From positions 1 to 41,723 of the forward strand of contig NZ_SDMO01000019.1 in the NCBI RefSeq assembly GCF_004798905.1: a stretch of 41,723 bases of DNA, written 5' to 3'. This document shows positions 1 through 8,749 of this stretch, piece after piece. Each line of letters starts with the position of its first letter. Within the stretch, counting starts at the first letter, position 1. A program made the translations under genes and the position numbers. The notes beneath the pieces were generated by a model. That model was not told the DNA's origin and made no database searches. It saw only the letters and a program-made list of their open reading frames with translations. The stretch is from Halomonas borealis (lineage in GTDB: Bacteria; Pseudomonadota; Gammaproteobacteria; Pseudomonadales; Halomonadaceae).

Positions 1-407
1 ACGACCGTCGGTCCGTTGTGCCGTGGTGTTCATGCACTGAATTCCTTCCTGTTTGCCGGGCCACGTGTGATGAAACGTGCGGCTCCACCGTGGCCACTGC
101 CGGCTTTCCATGCCTCCAGGCGACGAATGGACGACCGTCGGTCCGTTGTGCCGTGGTGTTCATGCACTGAATTCCTTCCTGTTTGCCGGGTCACGTGTGA
201 TGAAACGTGCGGCTCCACCGCGGCCACTGCCGGCTTTCCATGCCCCCAGGCGACGAATGGACGACCGTCGGTCCGTTGTGCCGTGGTGTTCATGCACTGA
301 ATTCCTTCCTGTTTGCCGGGCCACGTGTGATGAAACGCGCGGCTACACCGCGGCCACTGCCGGCTTTCCATGCCCCCAGGCGACGAATGGACGACCATCG
401 GTCCGTT
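1..407. repeat. 130-bp tandem repeat, three full units plus a partial
   Basis: Three consecutive 130-bp units (1-130, 131-260, 261-390) are followed by a 17-base partial copy (391-407), where similarity stops abruptly. The units differ by only a few substitutions, for example at unit position 61 and around unit positions 91-116. Because 130 is not a multiple of three, any reading frame rotates from unit to unit, so the open frames across the array on both strands are probably not genes. Each unit carries the small inverted repeat GACCG-T-CGGTC and a CACGTG core. The array begins at the window edge and may extend further left. Bases 408-491, up to the murU stop codon, hold nothing recognisable. 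Confidence 0.95.
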
Positions 408-491
408 CGACGCCGGCTTGCCTAGGCGGTGTGCCCCGGTGAGTTAAGGGCAATGGGCGGCTCGGCAGCATAGCAGCTGGCGCCGCTCGTC

Positions 492-1169
492 TCAGCCCGG
501 TCCGCTTGCGGCGCGCAGGGTTCGGTCCAGGGACTCGAGGCGCGCCGGGGTGCCGACATCGACCCAGGCGCCGCGGTGATGATGGCCGGCGACACGGCCT
601 CGTTCCATGGCCGCGCGCAGCAACGGTGCCAGGGCGAAGGCATCGTCGGCCTGCTCGGCTACCAGGGCCGGGTCGAGCAGCGCCAGCCCGCCGTAAGTCA
701 GGCGGGGGGCACCTGTCGGATGCACCCGGCCGGCGGTGTCGAGATAAAAATCGCCGTTCGGATGATGGTCGGGATTGTCCACCAGCACCAGGTTGGCCAG
801 GTCGTCCCCGAGGGGGGGCAGGGCGTCGGGCGCGATATCGCACCAGACGTCGCCGTTGACCAGCCAGAAGGGCGCCTCGCCGAGCAGCGGTAGGGCGCGG
901 CGGACGCCGCCGCCGGTCTCCAGCGGCGTCTCCTCGCGGCTCCAGGCGATCGTCATGCCGAAGTCACGGCCATCGCCTAGCGCCTCGACGATCTGCTCGG
1001 CCCGGTAGCTGACGTTGATCACCACGTCGCGGATGCCGGCCGCCGCCAGGCGCTCCAGGTGGTGGACGATCAGCGGCTTGCCGGCCACCGGCAGCAACGG
1101 CTTGGGACAGTGGTCGGTGAGCGGGCGCATGCGCTTGCCGAGCCCGGCGGCCAGGATCATCGCCTTCAT
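492..1169 (-). CDS. murU: N-acetylmuramate alpha-1-phosphate uridylyltransferase MurU
   Basis: This 225-aa nucleotidyltransferase is predicted to transfer UMP to MurNAc-1-phosphate, giving UDP-MurNAc in the Pseudomonas-type cell-wall recycling route that bypasses de novo synthesis. The N-terminal signature LAAGLGKRMRPLT is at residues 6-18 with K23 just after it. An ETGGG loop follows at 84-88 and the metal-binding NGD at 105-107. Sequence alone would also allow a generic mannose-1-phosphate guanylyltransferase-like enzyme, but the short length and the AmgK partner favour MurU. The start is set by the 4-base ATGA overlap with the upstream amgK, so the two are probably translationally coupled. 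The gene ends next to the 130-bp tandem repeats, with no obvious terminator between. Confidence 0.88.
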   Translation of the reverse strand: MKAMILAAGLGKRMRPLTDHCPKPLLPVAGKPLIVHHLERLAAAGIRDVVINVSYRAEQIVEALGDGRDFGMTIAWSREETPLETGGGVRRALPLLGEAPFWLVNGDVWCDIAPDALPPLGDDLANLVLVDNPDHHPNGDFYLDTAGRVHPTGAPRLTYGGLALLDPALVAEQADDAFALAPLLRAAMERGRVAGHHHRGAWVDVGTPARLESLDRTLRAASGPG

Positions 1170-2212
1170 GCCGCGCCCTCCCGGTCGATACCGGCCTTCT
1201 CCAGGCGCGATGCCAGGGCGGGACGGAATGTGTCGGCGAGCCAGGCCTCGAAGGTGGCGTGGCCATCGAGCTCGGCCAGAGCATCCTCCAGGTGGGCGAG
1301 GAAGTGAGGCAGGCGGGCGAGATAGCCCTCGCGATGGTCGCGCAGGGTCAGCCGGCAGAAGATGCCGAGCACCTTGAGGGCGCGCTGGGCGGCCATGGCG
1401 GCCACCCGAGCGTGGAAGGTGGCCGAGTCGATGCCGTCGTCGAGGCGGCCGTCGGCCACCGCACGGCGGCGGAAGGCCTCGATCCACGCGCCGCGCCGGG
1501 CGGTATCGAAGCGGCAGTAGCGGCCGTGCAGCAGCGAGATCAGGTCGTAGCTGAGCGGCCCGGCCACGGCGTCCTGGAAGTCGATCAGGTGGAGTCCCTC
1601 GTCGACCACCATCAGGTTCATGGCATCGAAGTCGCGATGCACGGTGACCACCGGCTGGGCCAGGGCGGCGTCGATCAGCGCCTGACGCAGGGTGTGCCAG
1701 CCGGGCGGCGGGGCGATATCCAGCCAGCCGGCGAGGCACCACTCGGGGAAGAGATCGAGCTCGCGGCCGAGCAGGGCCGCATCGTAGCGCGGCAGTTCGT
1801 GTGGTGCAGTGCGGTTCTGCAGCGTCTCGAGCAGCGCCAGGGCGCGCTCGTGCCAGGCCAGGGTGGCCGGGTCGCGTTCGTCGCCGAGGCGCTTCTGCAG
1901 CGGCGTGTCGCCCAGGTCGTCGAGCTCCAGGTAGCCGGCCTCGAGGTCCACGGCATGCAGGTGCGGCACCGGCAGGCCGGCGGCCTCCCAGGCGCGAGCG
2001 ATGGCCACGAAGGAGGTGCTGTCTTCCTGCTCGGGCGGGGCGTCCATCAATATGCGGGTCGACCCGTCGGCCAGGGTCAGGCGGTAGTAGCGGCGAAAGC
2101 TGGCGTCGCCGGCGGCCAGACGCAGATCCAAGGCCTGCGGGTCGAGTCCGTGGCGCTGGGCGGCCCAGTGGCGCAGCGGCGTCTGGCGGGCGAGGGCATC
2201 GGCCTCTGGCAT
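1166..2212 (-). CDS. amgK: N-acetylmuramate/N-acetylglucosamine anomeric kinase AmgK
   Basis: This 348-aa aminoglycoside phosphotransferase-fold kinase is expected to phosphorylate MurNAc or GlcNAc at the anomeric hydroxyl, feeding MurU in peptidoglycan recycling. The catalytic loop HRDFDAMN is at residues 192-199 and the metal-binding IDFQD at 210-214. An in-frame extension up to base 2365 exists, but it would run into the divergent lptD promoter region. The methionine at 2212 (MPEADALARQ) is where family similarity begins. The pair amgK-murU transcribed divergently from lptD is a familiar gammaproteobacterial arrangement. The gene overlaps murU by 4 bases. Confidence 0.88.
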   Translation of the reverse strand: MPEADALARQTPLRHWAAQRHGLDPQALDLRLAAGDASFRRYYRLTLADGSTRILMDAPPEQEDSTSFVAIARAWEAAGLPVPHLHAVDLEAGYLELDDLGDTPLQKRLGDERDPATLAWHERALALLETLQNRTAPHELPRYDAALLGRELDLFPEWCLAGWLDIAPPPGWHTLRQALIDAALAQPVVTVHRDFDAMNLMVVDEGLHLIDFQDAVAGPLSYDLISLLHGRYCRFDTARRGAWIEAFRRRAVADGRLDDGIDSATFHARVAAMAAQRALKVLGIFCRLTLRDHREGYLARLPHFLAHLEDALAELDGHATFEAWLADTFRPALASRLEKAGIDREGAA

Positions 2213-2373
2213 CTTGATCTCTCGGTGTCCGGTGATGGGGCGCCGGTTGACGGCCCCGAAGCGTCGCCGCATGCTGAGGCCCGTTAGCGTCGGTGTGACA
2301 GGGACTCGCCGGCGGGACAGGTCGCATGGGGCCTGTATAATACCGATTCCCTCCGCCAAGGACATCGTGGAAC

Positions 2374-4851
2374 ATGGCCAAGCGACCCTCCCGGACGGCC
2401 CTGGCAGGTCTGGTGACCTCGAGTATGATCATCGCCGTCCCCGTGCTGGCGGCGCCCCCCGAGCCGCTGCCCGCCGATCAACTGGACTGGCAGCCCTGGG
2501 GCGCCGACCGGCCGTCCGACGCCGTGTGCCGCGGACGTTACGTGACACCGGACTACCGCCTGGCGCCGCCCCCCGAGGGGCAGGTCGCCAGTGAAGCCGA
2601 CAGCGGCGAATATGGCGCGCAAGGCGAGACCCGGCTCAGCGGCCGGGTCGTGCTGCGTCGCGACGACACACAGCTCGAGGCGCCCCGGGTGAGCCTGCCG
2701 GCGGCCCGCGATCGCGTGCAGGCCGAAGGGCCGGTGGCGCTGCGTGACCGTAACCTGCTGGTACGCGGCGACGCCGCCGAATTCTCGCTGGACAGCGATG
2801 CGGCGAGCATCGATAGCGCCCACTACGTGGCCCACGAGCAGCGCCTGCGTGGCGATGCGGTGCGGCTAGCCCGGCTCGATGACGGCCGCTATCGGCTGCG
2901 CGAGGCCAGCTTTACCCGCTGCGAGCCGGGTAATGAACTGTGGCGGCTGGTCGGCAGCGACATCCTGCTCGATCGCGAGAGCGGCTTCGGCACCGCCAAG
3001 CATGCGCGTCTCGAGGTCGGCCATGTGCCGGTGTTCTACTGGCCGTGGGTGCGCTTCCCCATCGACGAGCGCCGCCAGACCGGTTTCCTGTGGCCGGTGC
3101 TCGGTGCCTCCAGTGATGGGCTCGATTATGCTCAGCCCTTCTACTGGAACATCGCCCCCAACCAGGATGCGACCATCACCCCGCGCTGGATCAGCGAGCG
3201 GGGCTGGCTGGTGGGCGGCGAGTACCGCTACCGCTTCCCGTCCGATGCCGGCACCATCGAGGGGGCTTATATCGCCGACGACAAGCTGGCCGGCGACGAG
3301 GCATCGGATGGTTCACGCCTCGAGAACGGCGATGAACGCTGGTACCTGGATGCCCGCCATGCCGGTCGCATCGACCAGCGCACGGATTACCGGCTGCGCT
3401 ACGGGGCGGCCAGCGACGGCGCCTACTTCGATGACTTCGGCCGCGACTTCGCCGAGCAGGACACCGACCACCTGGCGCGGCTGGCCCGGCTCGACTACCG
3501 CGGTGATACCTGGCGCCTGCAGGCCAAGGCCCAGGGCTATCAGAAGCTCGATGACCCGCTCGACGAGGGCGACAAGCCCTTCTACCGGCTGCCGAGCCTG
3601 GACGCCCGGGGGCGCTGGTCCCAGGACAGTGGCTTCTATCAGGAGTGGAACAGCAACCTCACCTACTTCTGGCGCGACGTCGAGGGCGGCGAGGATGGCC
3701 GCTACGATTTCGAGGATCGGCAGCGGCGGATTCCGATCCGCGAGGCCGCCAACGGCACCCGGCTGCGCCTGACGCCTGCCGCGGGCTGGCGCTTCGACGA
3801 CAGCTGGGGCTATCTCGAGCCGCGTGTCGAGCTGGCGCACCTGTCCTATGACCTGGACTACGGCGAGCGCGAGACCGAACGCGGCGACACGCCGTCGCTG
3901 ACCGCGCCGGTGACCTCGGTCGACGCGGGCCTGGTGTTCGAACGCGAGCTGGACCTGGGGGGCGAGGCCTATCGCCAGACCCTGGAACCGCGACTCAACT
4001 ACGCCTATGTGCCGGCCCGCGACCAGAGCGACTTCCCGGACTTCGATACTGCCGAGCGCAACTTCTCCTGGCAGCAACTGTGGTCGCCGGACCGTTTCTC
4101 CGGTGGCGACCGGGTGGGCGACCTCAACCGGATCTCCTATGGCGTGGAGAGCCGTCTGCTGGAGGACGAGAGCGGCCGCGAACGGCTGTCGCTGGGCCTC
4201 GGTCAGGCGGCCTACTTCGAGGATCGCCATATCGACATGCGAGGCGATCCCGACAGCCTGCCGGCGAACGAGGATTCCTTCGACTACTACAACGCCACCC
4301 GCGACCGTTCGCCGCTGGTCACGCGTCTCGACTGGCGCCTGAGCGACGAGTGGCGCACCCGCTGGCAGTGGCTGTATGACGACCACGAGTCGCGCACCGA
4401 GCAGGCCAGCTGGGGGCTGCAGTACCGCTCCGAGGCCGGCCATGTGCTCAACCTGGGCTACCGCTGGCAGCTCGAGGGCTTCGATGTGTCCGAAGAGGAT
4501 GACGATGACCGGCTCGGTTACGACCGTGAGGAGTTCGACGTCTCCGGCGCCCTCAAGGTCAGCCCTCAGTTCGATCTGATCGGCCGCTTCGTCTATGACA
4601 ACACCAACGACCGCAGCCTCGAGCAGATGGCGGGTGTGCAGTGGAACGACTGCTGCTATGGTCTGCAGCTGGTGTGGCGCGAGTGGATCGAGGACGAGGA
4701 CACCGCCAATCGCATCGACGACGACACCACCGATCGTGGGCTCTTCCTGCGCTTCGTGTTCAAGGGGCTGGGAGGCGTCGGCGGCGAGGCCGCTGGCTAC
4801 TTCGACGGCGCCGTGCCGGGCTACCGCAGCAGCGCCTTCGAGGGTCGCTGA
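2374..4851 (+). CDS. lptD: LPS-assembly protein LptD (OstA/Imp)
   Basis: LptD is the outer-membrane beta-barrel that, with LptE, inserts lipopolysaccharide into the outer leaflet. The 825-aa product has an N-terminal signal peptide (hydrophobic stretch about 9-27, cut after VLAA). An OstA/LptA-like periplasmic domain spans roughly 75-190, and the C-terminal barrel is rich in alternating aromatic and charged residues. The four cysteines needed for the interdomain disulfides are present: C52, C183 and the adjacent pair C760-C761. Length is slightly above the E. coli protein. SurA, a periplasmic chaperone known to assist LptD folding in E. coli, is encoded next. A perfect 20-bp GC palindrome (4864-4883) lies between the two genes. 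Confidence 0.96.
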   Translation: MAKRPSRTALAGLVTSSMIIAVPVLAAPPEPLPADQLDWQPWGADRPSDAVCRGRYVTPDYRLAPPPEGQVASEADSGEYGAQGETRLSGRVVLRRDDTQLEAPRVSLPAARDRVQAEGPVALRDRNLLVRGDAAEFSLDSDAASIDSAHYVAHEQRLRGDAVRLARLDDGRYRLREASFTRCEPGNELWRLVGSDILLDRESGFGTAKHARLEVGHVPVFYWPWVRFPIDERRQTGFLWPVLGASSDGLDYAQPFYWNIAPNQDATITPRWISERGWLVGGEYRYRFPSDAGTIEGAYIADDKLAGDEASDGSRLENGDERWYLDARHAGRIDQRTDYRLRYGAASDGAYFDDFGRDFAEQDTDHLARLARLDYRGDTWRLQAKAQGYQKLDDPLDEGDKPFYRLPSLDARGRWSQDSGFYQEWNSNLTYFWRDVEGGEDGRYDFEDRQRRIPIREAANGTRLRLTPAAGWRFDDSWGYLEPRVELAHLSYDLDYGERETERGDTPSLTAPVTSVDAGLVFERELDLGGEAYRQTLEPRLNYAYVPARDQSDFPDFDTAERNFSWQQLWSPDRFSGGDRVGDLNRISYGVESRLLEDESGRERLSLGLGQAAYFEDRHIDMRGDPDSLPANEDSFDYYNATRDRSPLVTRLDWRLSDEWRTRWQWLYDDHESRTEQASWGLQYRSEAGHVLNLGYRWQLEGFDVSEEDDDDRLGYDREEFDVSGALKVSPQFDLIGRFVYDNTNDRSLEQMAGVQWNDCCYGLQLVWREWIEDEDTANRIDDDTTDRGLFLRFVFKGLGGVGGEAAGYFDGAVPGYRSSAFEGR

Positions 4852-4863
4852 GCGCCGCGTCAA

Positions 4864-4883
4864 GAGGCCGGCGCGCCGGCCTC
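4864..4883. other. Perfect 20-bp palindrome between lptD and surA
   Basis: GAGGCCGGCG is followed directly by its reverse complement. There is no T-tract after it, so it is more likely an mRNA processing or stability hairpin than a Rho-independent terminator. Confidence 0.6.
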
Positions 4884-4921
4884 GACGAGACATTCGCTAT
4901 TGAACGAGAGGAAACACCGAC

Positions 4922-5557
4922 ATGCGCAGCCGACAACTCGCCACCCTGCTGCTGGCCCTGCTGCTGGGCGCCGCCTCACTGAGTGGGGCGGCCCAGGCGC
5001 GTCAGCCCCTGGACCGTATCGTGGCGGTGGTCAACGACGGCGCCATCATGGCCACCCAGCTCGAGGACCGCTTCACCCAGACCAAGCGGCAGCTGAGTGC
5101 TCGTGACGTCGACCTGCCGCCGGATGACGCGCTGCGCCGGCAGGTCCTCGACCGCCTGATCGTCGAGGAGATTCAGCTGCAGATGGCCCGCGAGGGGAAC
5201 CTCAGCGTCGACGAGACCGAGCTCAATCGTCAGGTGCGGGCCATCGCCCAGAGCAACAACATGAGCCTGGATCAGTTCGCCGACGCCCTGGAGGCCGACG
5301 GCCTGTCGCTGGGCGTGGTGCGTGACCAGGTGCGCCGCGAACTATTGATGCGCGAGCTCCAGCAGCGCCGCGTCGGCGGCCGGGTCAGCCTCTCCGAGCG
5401 TGAGGTCGACCGCTTCATGGAGCAGCAGGGCGGCAGCCGCGACCAGGCCCGCCAGGCGCTGTTCCAGCGCAAGGCGGGCGACGAGATGGAAGACTGGATC
5501 CAGGAGATCCGCAGCGAGGCCTTCGTCGAGGAACGGCTCGAGCCCGGCGACGCATGA
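4922..5557 (+). CDS. surA: SurA-type periplasmic chaperone lacking both parvulin domains
   Basis: SurA escorts unfolded outer-membrane proteins through the periplasm. The 211-aa product has a signal peptide (cleavage probable after A26, AAQA-RQ). A typical SurA_N chaperone domain follows (about 28-165, opening PLDRIVAVVNDGAIMATQLE). The sequence then passes straight to the C-terminal helix (about 176-211, QALFQRKAGDEMEDWIQEIR). Usual SurA is about 430 aa with two parvulin PPIase domains between these parts; both are absent. The frame is intact, and the stop overlaps the pdxA start (ATGA at 5554), leaving no room for missing domains. In E. coli the N-plus-C fragment without PPIase domains is known to keep most chaperone activity, so this is probably a functional natural minimal version. 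The synteny lptD-surA-pdxA-rsmA supports the assignment. Confidence 0.9.
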   Translation: MRSRQLATLLLALLLGAASLSGAAQARQPLDRIVAVVNDGAIMATQLEDRFTQTKRQLSARDVDLPPDDALRRQVLDRLIVEEIQLQMAREGNLSVDETELNRQVRAIAQSNNMSLDQFADALEADGLSLGVVRDQVRRELLMRELQQRRVGGRVSLSEREVDRFMEQQGGSRDQARQALFQRKAGDEMEDWIQEIRSEAFVEERLEPGDA

Positions 5558-6609
5558 AGGACGCGCCGGTCATCGCCCTGACCACCGGCGAGCCGGCCGG
5601 GATCGGCCCGGAATTGGCGGTGATGCTGGCGACCGATGGCGTGACGGGCGCCGTCACGGGCCATCGCCGGGTGGCGGTGGGTGACCCCGGGCTGCTCGCC
5701 GAGCGTGCCGAGGCCCTGGGTCGGCCGTTGGAGATCATCGAGCTGGCGCCGGGCGAGCCGGTGCCCGAGGCCCGGCCAGGGCGCTTGCCGGTGTGGCCGG
5801 TGGCGCTCGCCGCGCCGAGTCATCCCGGCGTGCTGGATACCCGCAACGGCGACTACGTGCTCGAGACCCTGGACCGTGCCGTGGCGGCCTGCCGGGCCGG
5901 TGAGGCCGCCGGCCTGGTCACCGCGCCGTTGCACAAGGCGGTGATCCGCGAGGCCGGCCATGGCGACTTCACCGGACACACCGAATACCTGCGCGATGCA
6001 TGTGGCGTCGACGAGGTGGTGATGATGCTCGCCACCGAATGCGCCCTGCACGCCGCCGGTGCGGATTGGCAGGGTGCACGGGCGCTGCGTGTGGCGCTTG
6101 CCACGACCCACCTGCCGCTGCGCGAGGTGAGCGATGCGCTGACGCCCGAGCGCCTGGCCCGTGTTCTGCGTATCCTCGATGCCGACCTGCGGCGCTGGTT
6201 CGGCCTGGACGCGCCGCGCATCGCCGTGTGCGGCCTCAACCCCCACGCGGGCGAGGGCGGCCACCTGGGTCGCGAGGAGCTGGAGGTGATGGCCCCGACC
6301 CTGGCGGCGCTGCGTCGTGAAGGGTTGTCTCTTGACGGCCCGCTGCCGGCGGATACCCTGTTCACCCCGCGCCATCTGGCCGAGGCCGATGCCGTGCTGG
6401 CGATGTATCATGATCAGGGCCTGCCGGTCCTCAAGTACGCCGGCTTCGGCCGCGCCGCCAACATCACCCTGGGGCTGCCGCTGGTACGCACCTCGGTGGA
6501 TCATGGCACCGCCCTGGACCTCGCCGGCCACGGCCTCGCCGATCCCGGCAGCCTGGCGGTGGCCGAGGCGCTGGCCGCCGACATGGCGCGTCGCGCCGAC
6601 CGTGGCTGA
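5554..6609 (+). CDS. pdxA: 4-hydroxythreonine-4-phosphate dehydrogenase PdxA
   Basis: PdxA oxidises 4-phosphohydroxy-L-threonine in the DXP-dependent pyridoxal phosphate pathway. The 351-aa product shows TTGEPAGIGPE near the N terminus and a TGHTEYL substrate loop (140-146). Three histidines fit the divalent metal site: H186 (ATTHLPL), H231 (GLNPHAGE) and H286 (MYHDQGLPVLKY). A conserved RTSVDHGTALDLAG segment lies near the C terminus. The start codon overlaps the surA stop by four bases, indicating coupling. A GC-rich hairpin (6628-6651) separates it from rsmA. Confidence 0.96.
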   Translation: MKDAPVIALTTGEPAGIGPELAVMLATDGVTGAVTGHRRVAVGDPGLLAERAEALGRPLEIIELAPGEPVPEARPGRLPVWPVALAAPSHPGVLDTRNGDYVLETLDRAVAACRAGEAAGLVTAPLHKAVIREAGHGDFTGHTEYLRDACGVDEVVMMLATECALHAAGADWQGARALRVALATTHLPLREVSDALTPERLARVLRILDADLRRWFGLDAPRIAVCGLNPHAGEGGHLGREELEVMAPTLAALRREGLSLDGPLPADTLFTPRHLAEADAVLAMYHDQGLPVLKYAGFGRAANITLGLPLVRTSVDHGTALDLAGHGLADPGSLAVAEALAADMARRADRG

Positions 6610-6627
6610 ATAGGCCTGCCAGGCTCG

Positions 6628-6651
6628 GCGCCGCCGCGGTTGCGGCGGCGC
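6628..6651 (+). terminator. Hairpin between pdxA and rsmA
   Basis: A perfect 10-bp stem (GCGCCGCCGC, loop GGTT) is followed only by TCTT. It is a weak terminator at best and may reduce read-through or mark an mRNA processing point within the operon. Confidence 0.45.
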
Positions 6652-6679
6652 TCTTGAATCGAACATAAGGATAGACCGC

Positions 6680-7492
6680 ATGGCATCCCGCCCCCAGGGT
6701 CATCGCGCCCGCAAGCGCTTCGGCCAGAACTTCCTGCGCGACACCGGCATCATCTCGCGGCTGGTTCGCGCCATCGGCGCCCGCTCCGGCGAGCGGCTGG
6801 TGGAGATCGGTCCCGGCCAGGGCGCCCTCACCGAGCCGCTGTTGGAATCGGCGGGCGGCCATCTCGACGTCATCGAGCTGGACCGCGACCTGATCCCCGG
6901 GCTGCGCGTGCAGTTCTTCGACAAGCCGGGCTTCGTGATCCACGAGGGCGACGCCCTCAAGGTCGACTTCCGCGAACTGCGCGGCGATGGTCCGGCGCTG
7001 CGGGTGGTCGGCAATCTGCCCTACAATATTTCCACGCCGCTGATCTCCTATCTGCTGCAGGCCGGCGACGCCGTGGCGGACATGCACTTCATGCTGCAGA
7101 AGGAAGTGGTGGAGCGCCTGGCGGCGCCCCCCGGCGGTGGCGAGCGCGGGCGTCTCTCGGTGCTGGCTCAGTACTACTGCGCGGTCGAGTCGCTGTTCGT
7201 GGTGCCGCCCGAGGCCTTCGTGCCGCAGCCCAAGGTGGAATCGGCCATCGTGCGCCTGACGCCCCATGCCGAGAGGCCCCACGTCGCACTGGATGAGGCG
7301 CTGCTGTTCGATCTGGTGCGCGAGGCCTTCGGCCAGCGCCGCAAGACGCTGCGCAACAACCTCAAGGGGCGGCTCGATGCCGCGACCCTGGAGTCCCTCG
7401 GCATCGACCCTGCCCGCCGCCCGCAGACCCTGAGCGTGGCGGAGTTCGTGCATATCGCCAATCACCTGGCCGCAGGAGGGCAACCCTCATGA
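6680..7492 (+). CDS. rsmA: 16S rRNA dimethyladenosine transferase RsmA (KsgA)
   Basis: RsmA dimethylates two adjacent adenosines in the 3' terminal helix of 16S rRNA during 30S maturation, using S-adenosylmethionine. The 270-aa product has the FGQNFL motif (14-19), SAM motif I EIGPGQG (42-48), VIELDRDL, GDALKVDF and the catalytic NLPY (112-115). The C-terminal helical domain ends with QTLSVAEFVHIANHL. Length is normal. The gene ends four bases into apaG (ATGA overlap at 7489). Confidence 0.97.
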   Translation: MASRPQGHRARKRFGQNFLRDTGIISRLVRAIGARSGERLVEIGPGQGALTEPLLESAGGHLDVIELDRDLIPGLRVQFFDKPGFVIHEGDALKVDFRELRGDGPALRVVGNLPYNISTPLISYLLQAGDAVADMHFMLQKEVVERLAAPPGGGERGRLSVLAQYYCAVESLFVVPPEAFVPQPKVESAIVRLTPHAERPHVALDEALLFDLVREAFGQRRKTLRNNLKGRLDAATLESLGIDPARRPQTLSVAEFVHIANHLAAGGQPS

Positions 7493-7878
7493 GCGCACCG
7501 GCCCTCGGCGAAGAGATCCGTGTGGACGTGGAGCCGGCCTTCCGGGAAGACGAGTCCGCCCCGCAAGACGCGCGTTTCGTGTTCAGCTACACCATCACCG
7601 TGCACAATCACTCCGCGCATAGCATGCAGCTGCTGGCACGCCACTGGAAGATCACCCAGAGCAGCGGCGAGACTCAGGAGGTGCGTGGCAAGGGGGTGGT
7701 CGGCCAGCAGCCGATGATCGCCCCAGGGCAGACCTTCCGCTATACCAGCCGCGCCATCCTCGATGGCCCGGTGGGCGTGATGGAGGGCGACTTTACCTGT
7801 GTCGACACCGCCACTCAGCGCCCCTTCGAGGTGGCCATCGCGCCCTTCCGGCTGGCCGGTCCCAACCAGATTCACTGA
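7489..7878 (+). CDS. apaG: ApaG (Co2+/Mg2+ efflux-associated protein)
   Basis: This 129-aa single-domain protein has the immunoglobulin-like ApaG/DUF525 fold. It contains FVFSYTITVHNHS, LLARHWKIT and the glycine-rich GKGVVGQQPMIAPGQ. The biochemical role of ApaG is not settled; mutants in enterobacteria affect cobalt resistance and Ap4A-related phenotypes. It overlaps rsmA by four bases and precedes apaH, the classical rsmA-apaG-apaH order. Confidence 0.95.
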   Translation: MSAPALGEEIRVDVEPAFREDESAPQDARFVFSYTITVHNHSAHSMQLLARHWKITQSSGETQEVRGKGVVGQQPMIAPGQTFRYTSRAILDGPVGVMEGDFTCVDTATQRPFEVAIAPFRLAGPNQIH

Positions 7879-7905
7879 TATACCGCACGGAGCGAGAGGA
7901 ACGCC

Positions 7906-8712
7906 ATGTCCACCTATGCCGTCGGCGATCTGCAGGGCTGCCACGAGGAGTTCGTGGCCCTGCTCGAGCGCCTCGACTTCGACCCACGCCGCGACCGAGT
8001 GTGGCTGGCCGGTGACCTGGTCAACCGCGGTCGCGGCTCGCTCGACTGCCTGCGCGAGGTCATGGCCCTGGGCGACGCCGCCCGGGTGGTGCTCGGCAAC
8101 CACGATCTGCACCTGCTGGCGGTGGCGCGTGGCGGCGCGCGGCTCAAGCCCAAGGATACCCTGGAGCCGATTCTCGCCGCGCCGGACCGCGAGCGCCTGC
8201 TCGACTGGCTGCAGGGGCGGCCGCTGGTGGTGCGCCAGGGCGACACCCTGATGAGCCACGCGGGGCTGCCGCCGAGCTGGAGTCCGGAGCGGGGCGAGAC
8301 GTTGGCCGACGAGGTCGTCGAGCGGCTCGGCTCCGAGCGTGCCGGGGACTTCCTCGAAGGCCTGTATGGCAACCAGCCGGCCCGTTGGAGCGACGATCTG
8401 GACGGTCTCGATCGGCTGCGGGTGATCGTCAATGTCTTCACCCGCATGCGCTTCATCGCCGCCGACGGGACCCTCGAGTTCGGCGCCAAGGAAGGGCTCT
8501 CCAGCGCGCCGCCCGGCTTCGCGCCCTGGTTCCAGTACCCGCGCGACGACGACCCGCGGCTGCTGTTCGGTCACTGGGCGGCCCTGGAAGGGGAGACGCC
8601 CGGCAGCCGGGTACGCGCCGAGGCGCTGGATACCGGCTGCGTGTGGGGTGGCTCGCTGACCGCCCTCGATCTCGACAGCGGCGAGCGCATCGGCGTGCCC
8701 AGCCGACATTGA
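7906..8712 (+). CDS. apaH: Symmetrical bis(5'-nucleosyl)-tetraphosphatase ApaH
   Basis: ApaH hydrolyses Ap4A to two ADP (and removes Np4 caps from RNA in E. coli). The 268-aa calcineurin-like phosphoesterase has GDLQG (7-11), GDLVNRG (36-42), GNHD (64-67) and a later MSHAGL. The first motif reads D-L-Q-G rather than D-x-H-G; I recall the same form in Pseudomonas ApaH, so it is probably not a defect. GAGAGGA-type sequence lies just upstream of the ATG. Confidence 0.95.
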   Translation: MSTYAVGDLQGCHEEFVALLERLDFDPRRDRVWLAGDLVNRGRGSLDCLREVMALGDAARVVLGNHDLHLLAVARGGARLKPKDTLEPILAAPDRERLLDWLQGRPLVVRQGDTLMSHAGLPPSWSPERGETLADEVVERLGSERAGDFLEGLYGNQPARWSDDLDGLDRLRVIVNVFTRMRFIAADGTLEFGAKEGLSSAPPGFAPWFQYPRDDDPRLLFGHWAALEGETPGSRVRAEALDTGCVWGGSLTALDLDSGERIGVPSRH

Positions 8713-8749
8713 TGCCCGCCTTCCTCCTCTTACGTTCCCTGGAGATCCG

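Noticed and set aside
1..407. CRISPR array or repeat-protein gene in the left-edge repeats
   Set aside because: Units are contiguous without spacers, so not CRISPR. The 130-base period shifts the frame each unit, and overlapping open frames on both strands reflect high GC.
492..2432. Single 646-aa protein covering murU and more upstream
   Set aside because: Only the last 225 residues look like a protein family; the rest is the out-of-frame shadow of amgK. MurU starts at 1169 with an ATGA overlap.
3313..4893. 526-codon open frame opposite lptD
   Set aside because: Same reason: lptD on the plus strand has signal peptide, conserved cysteines and barrel pattern.
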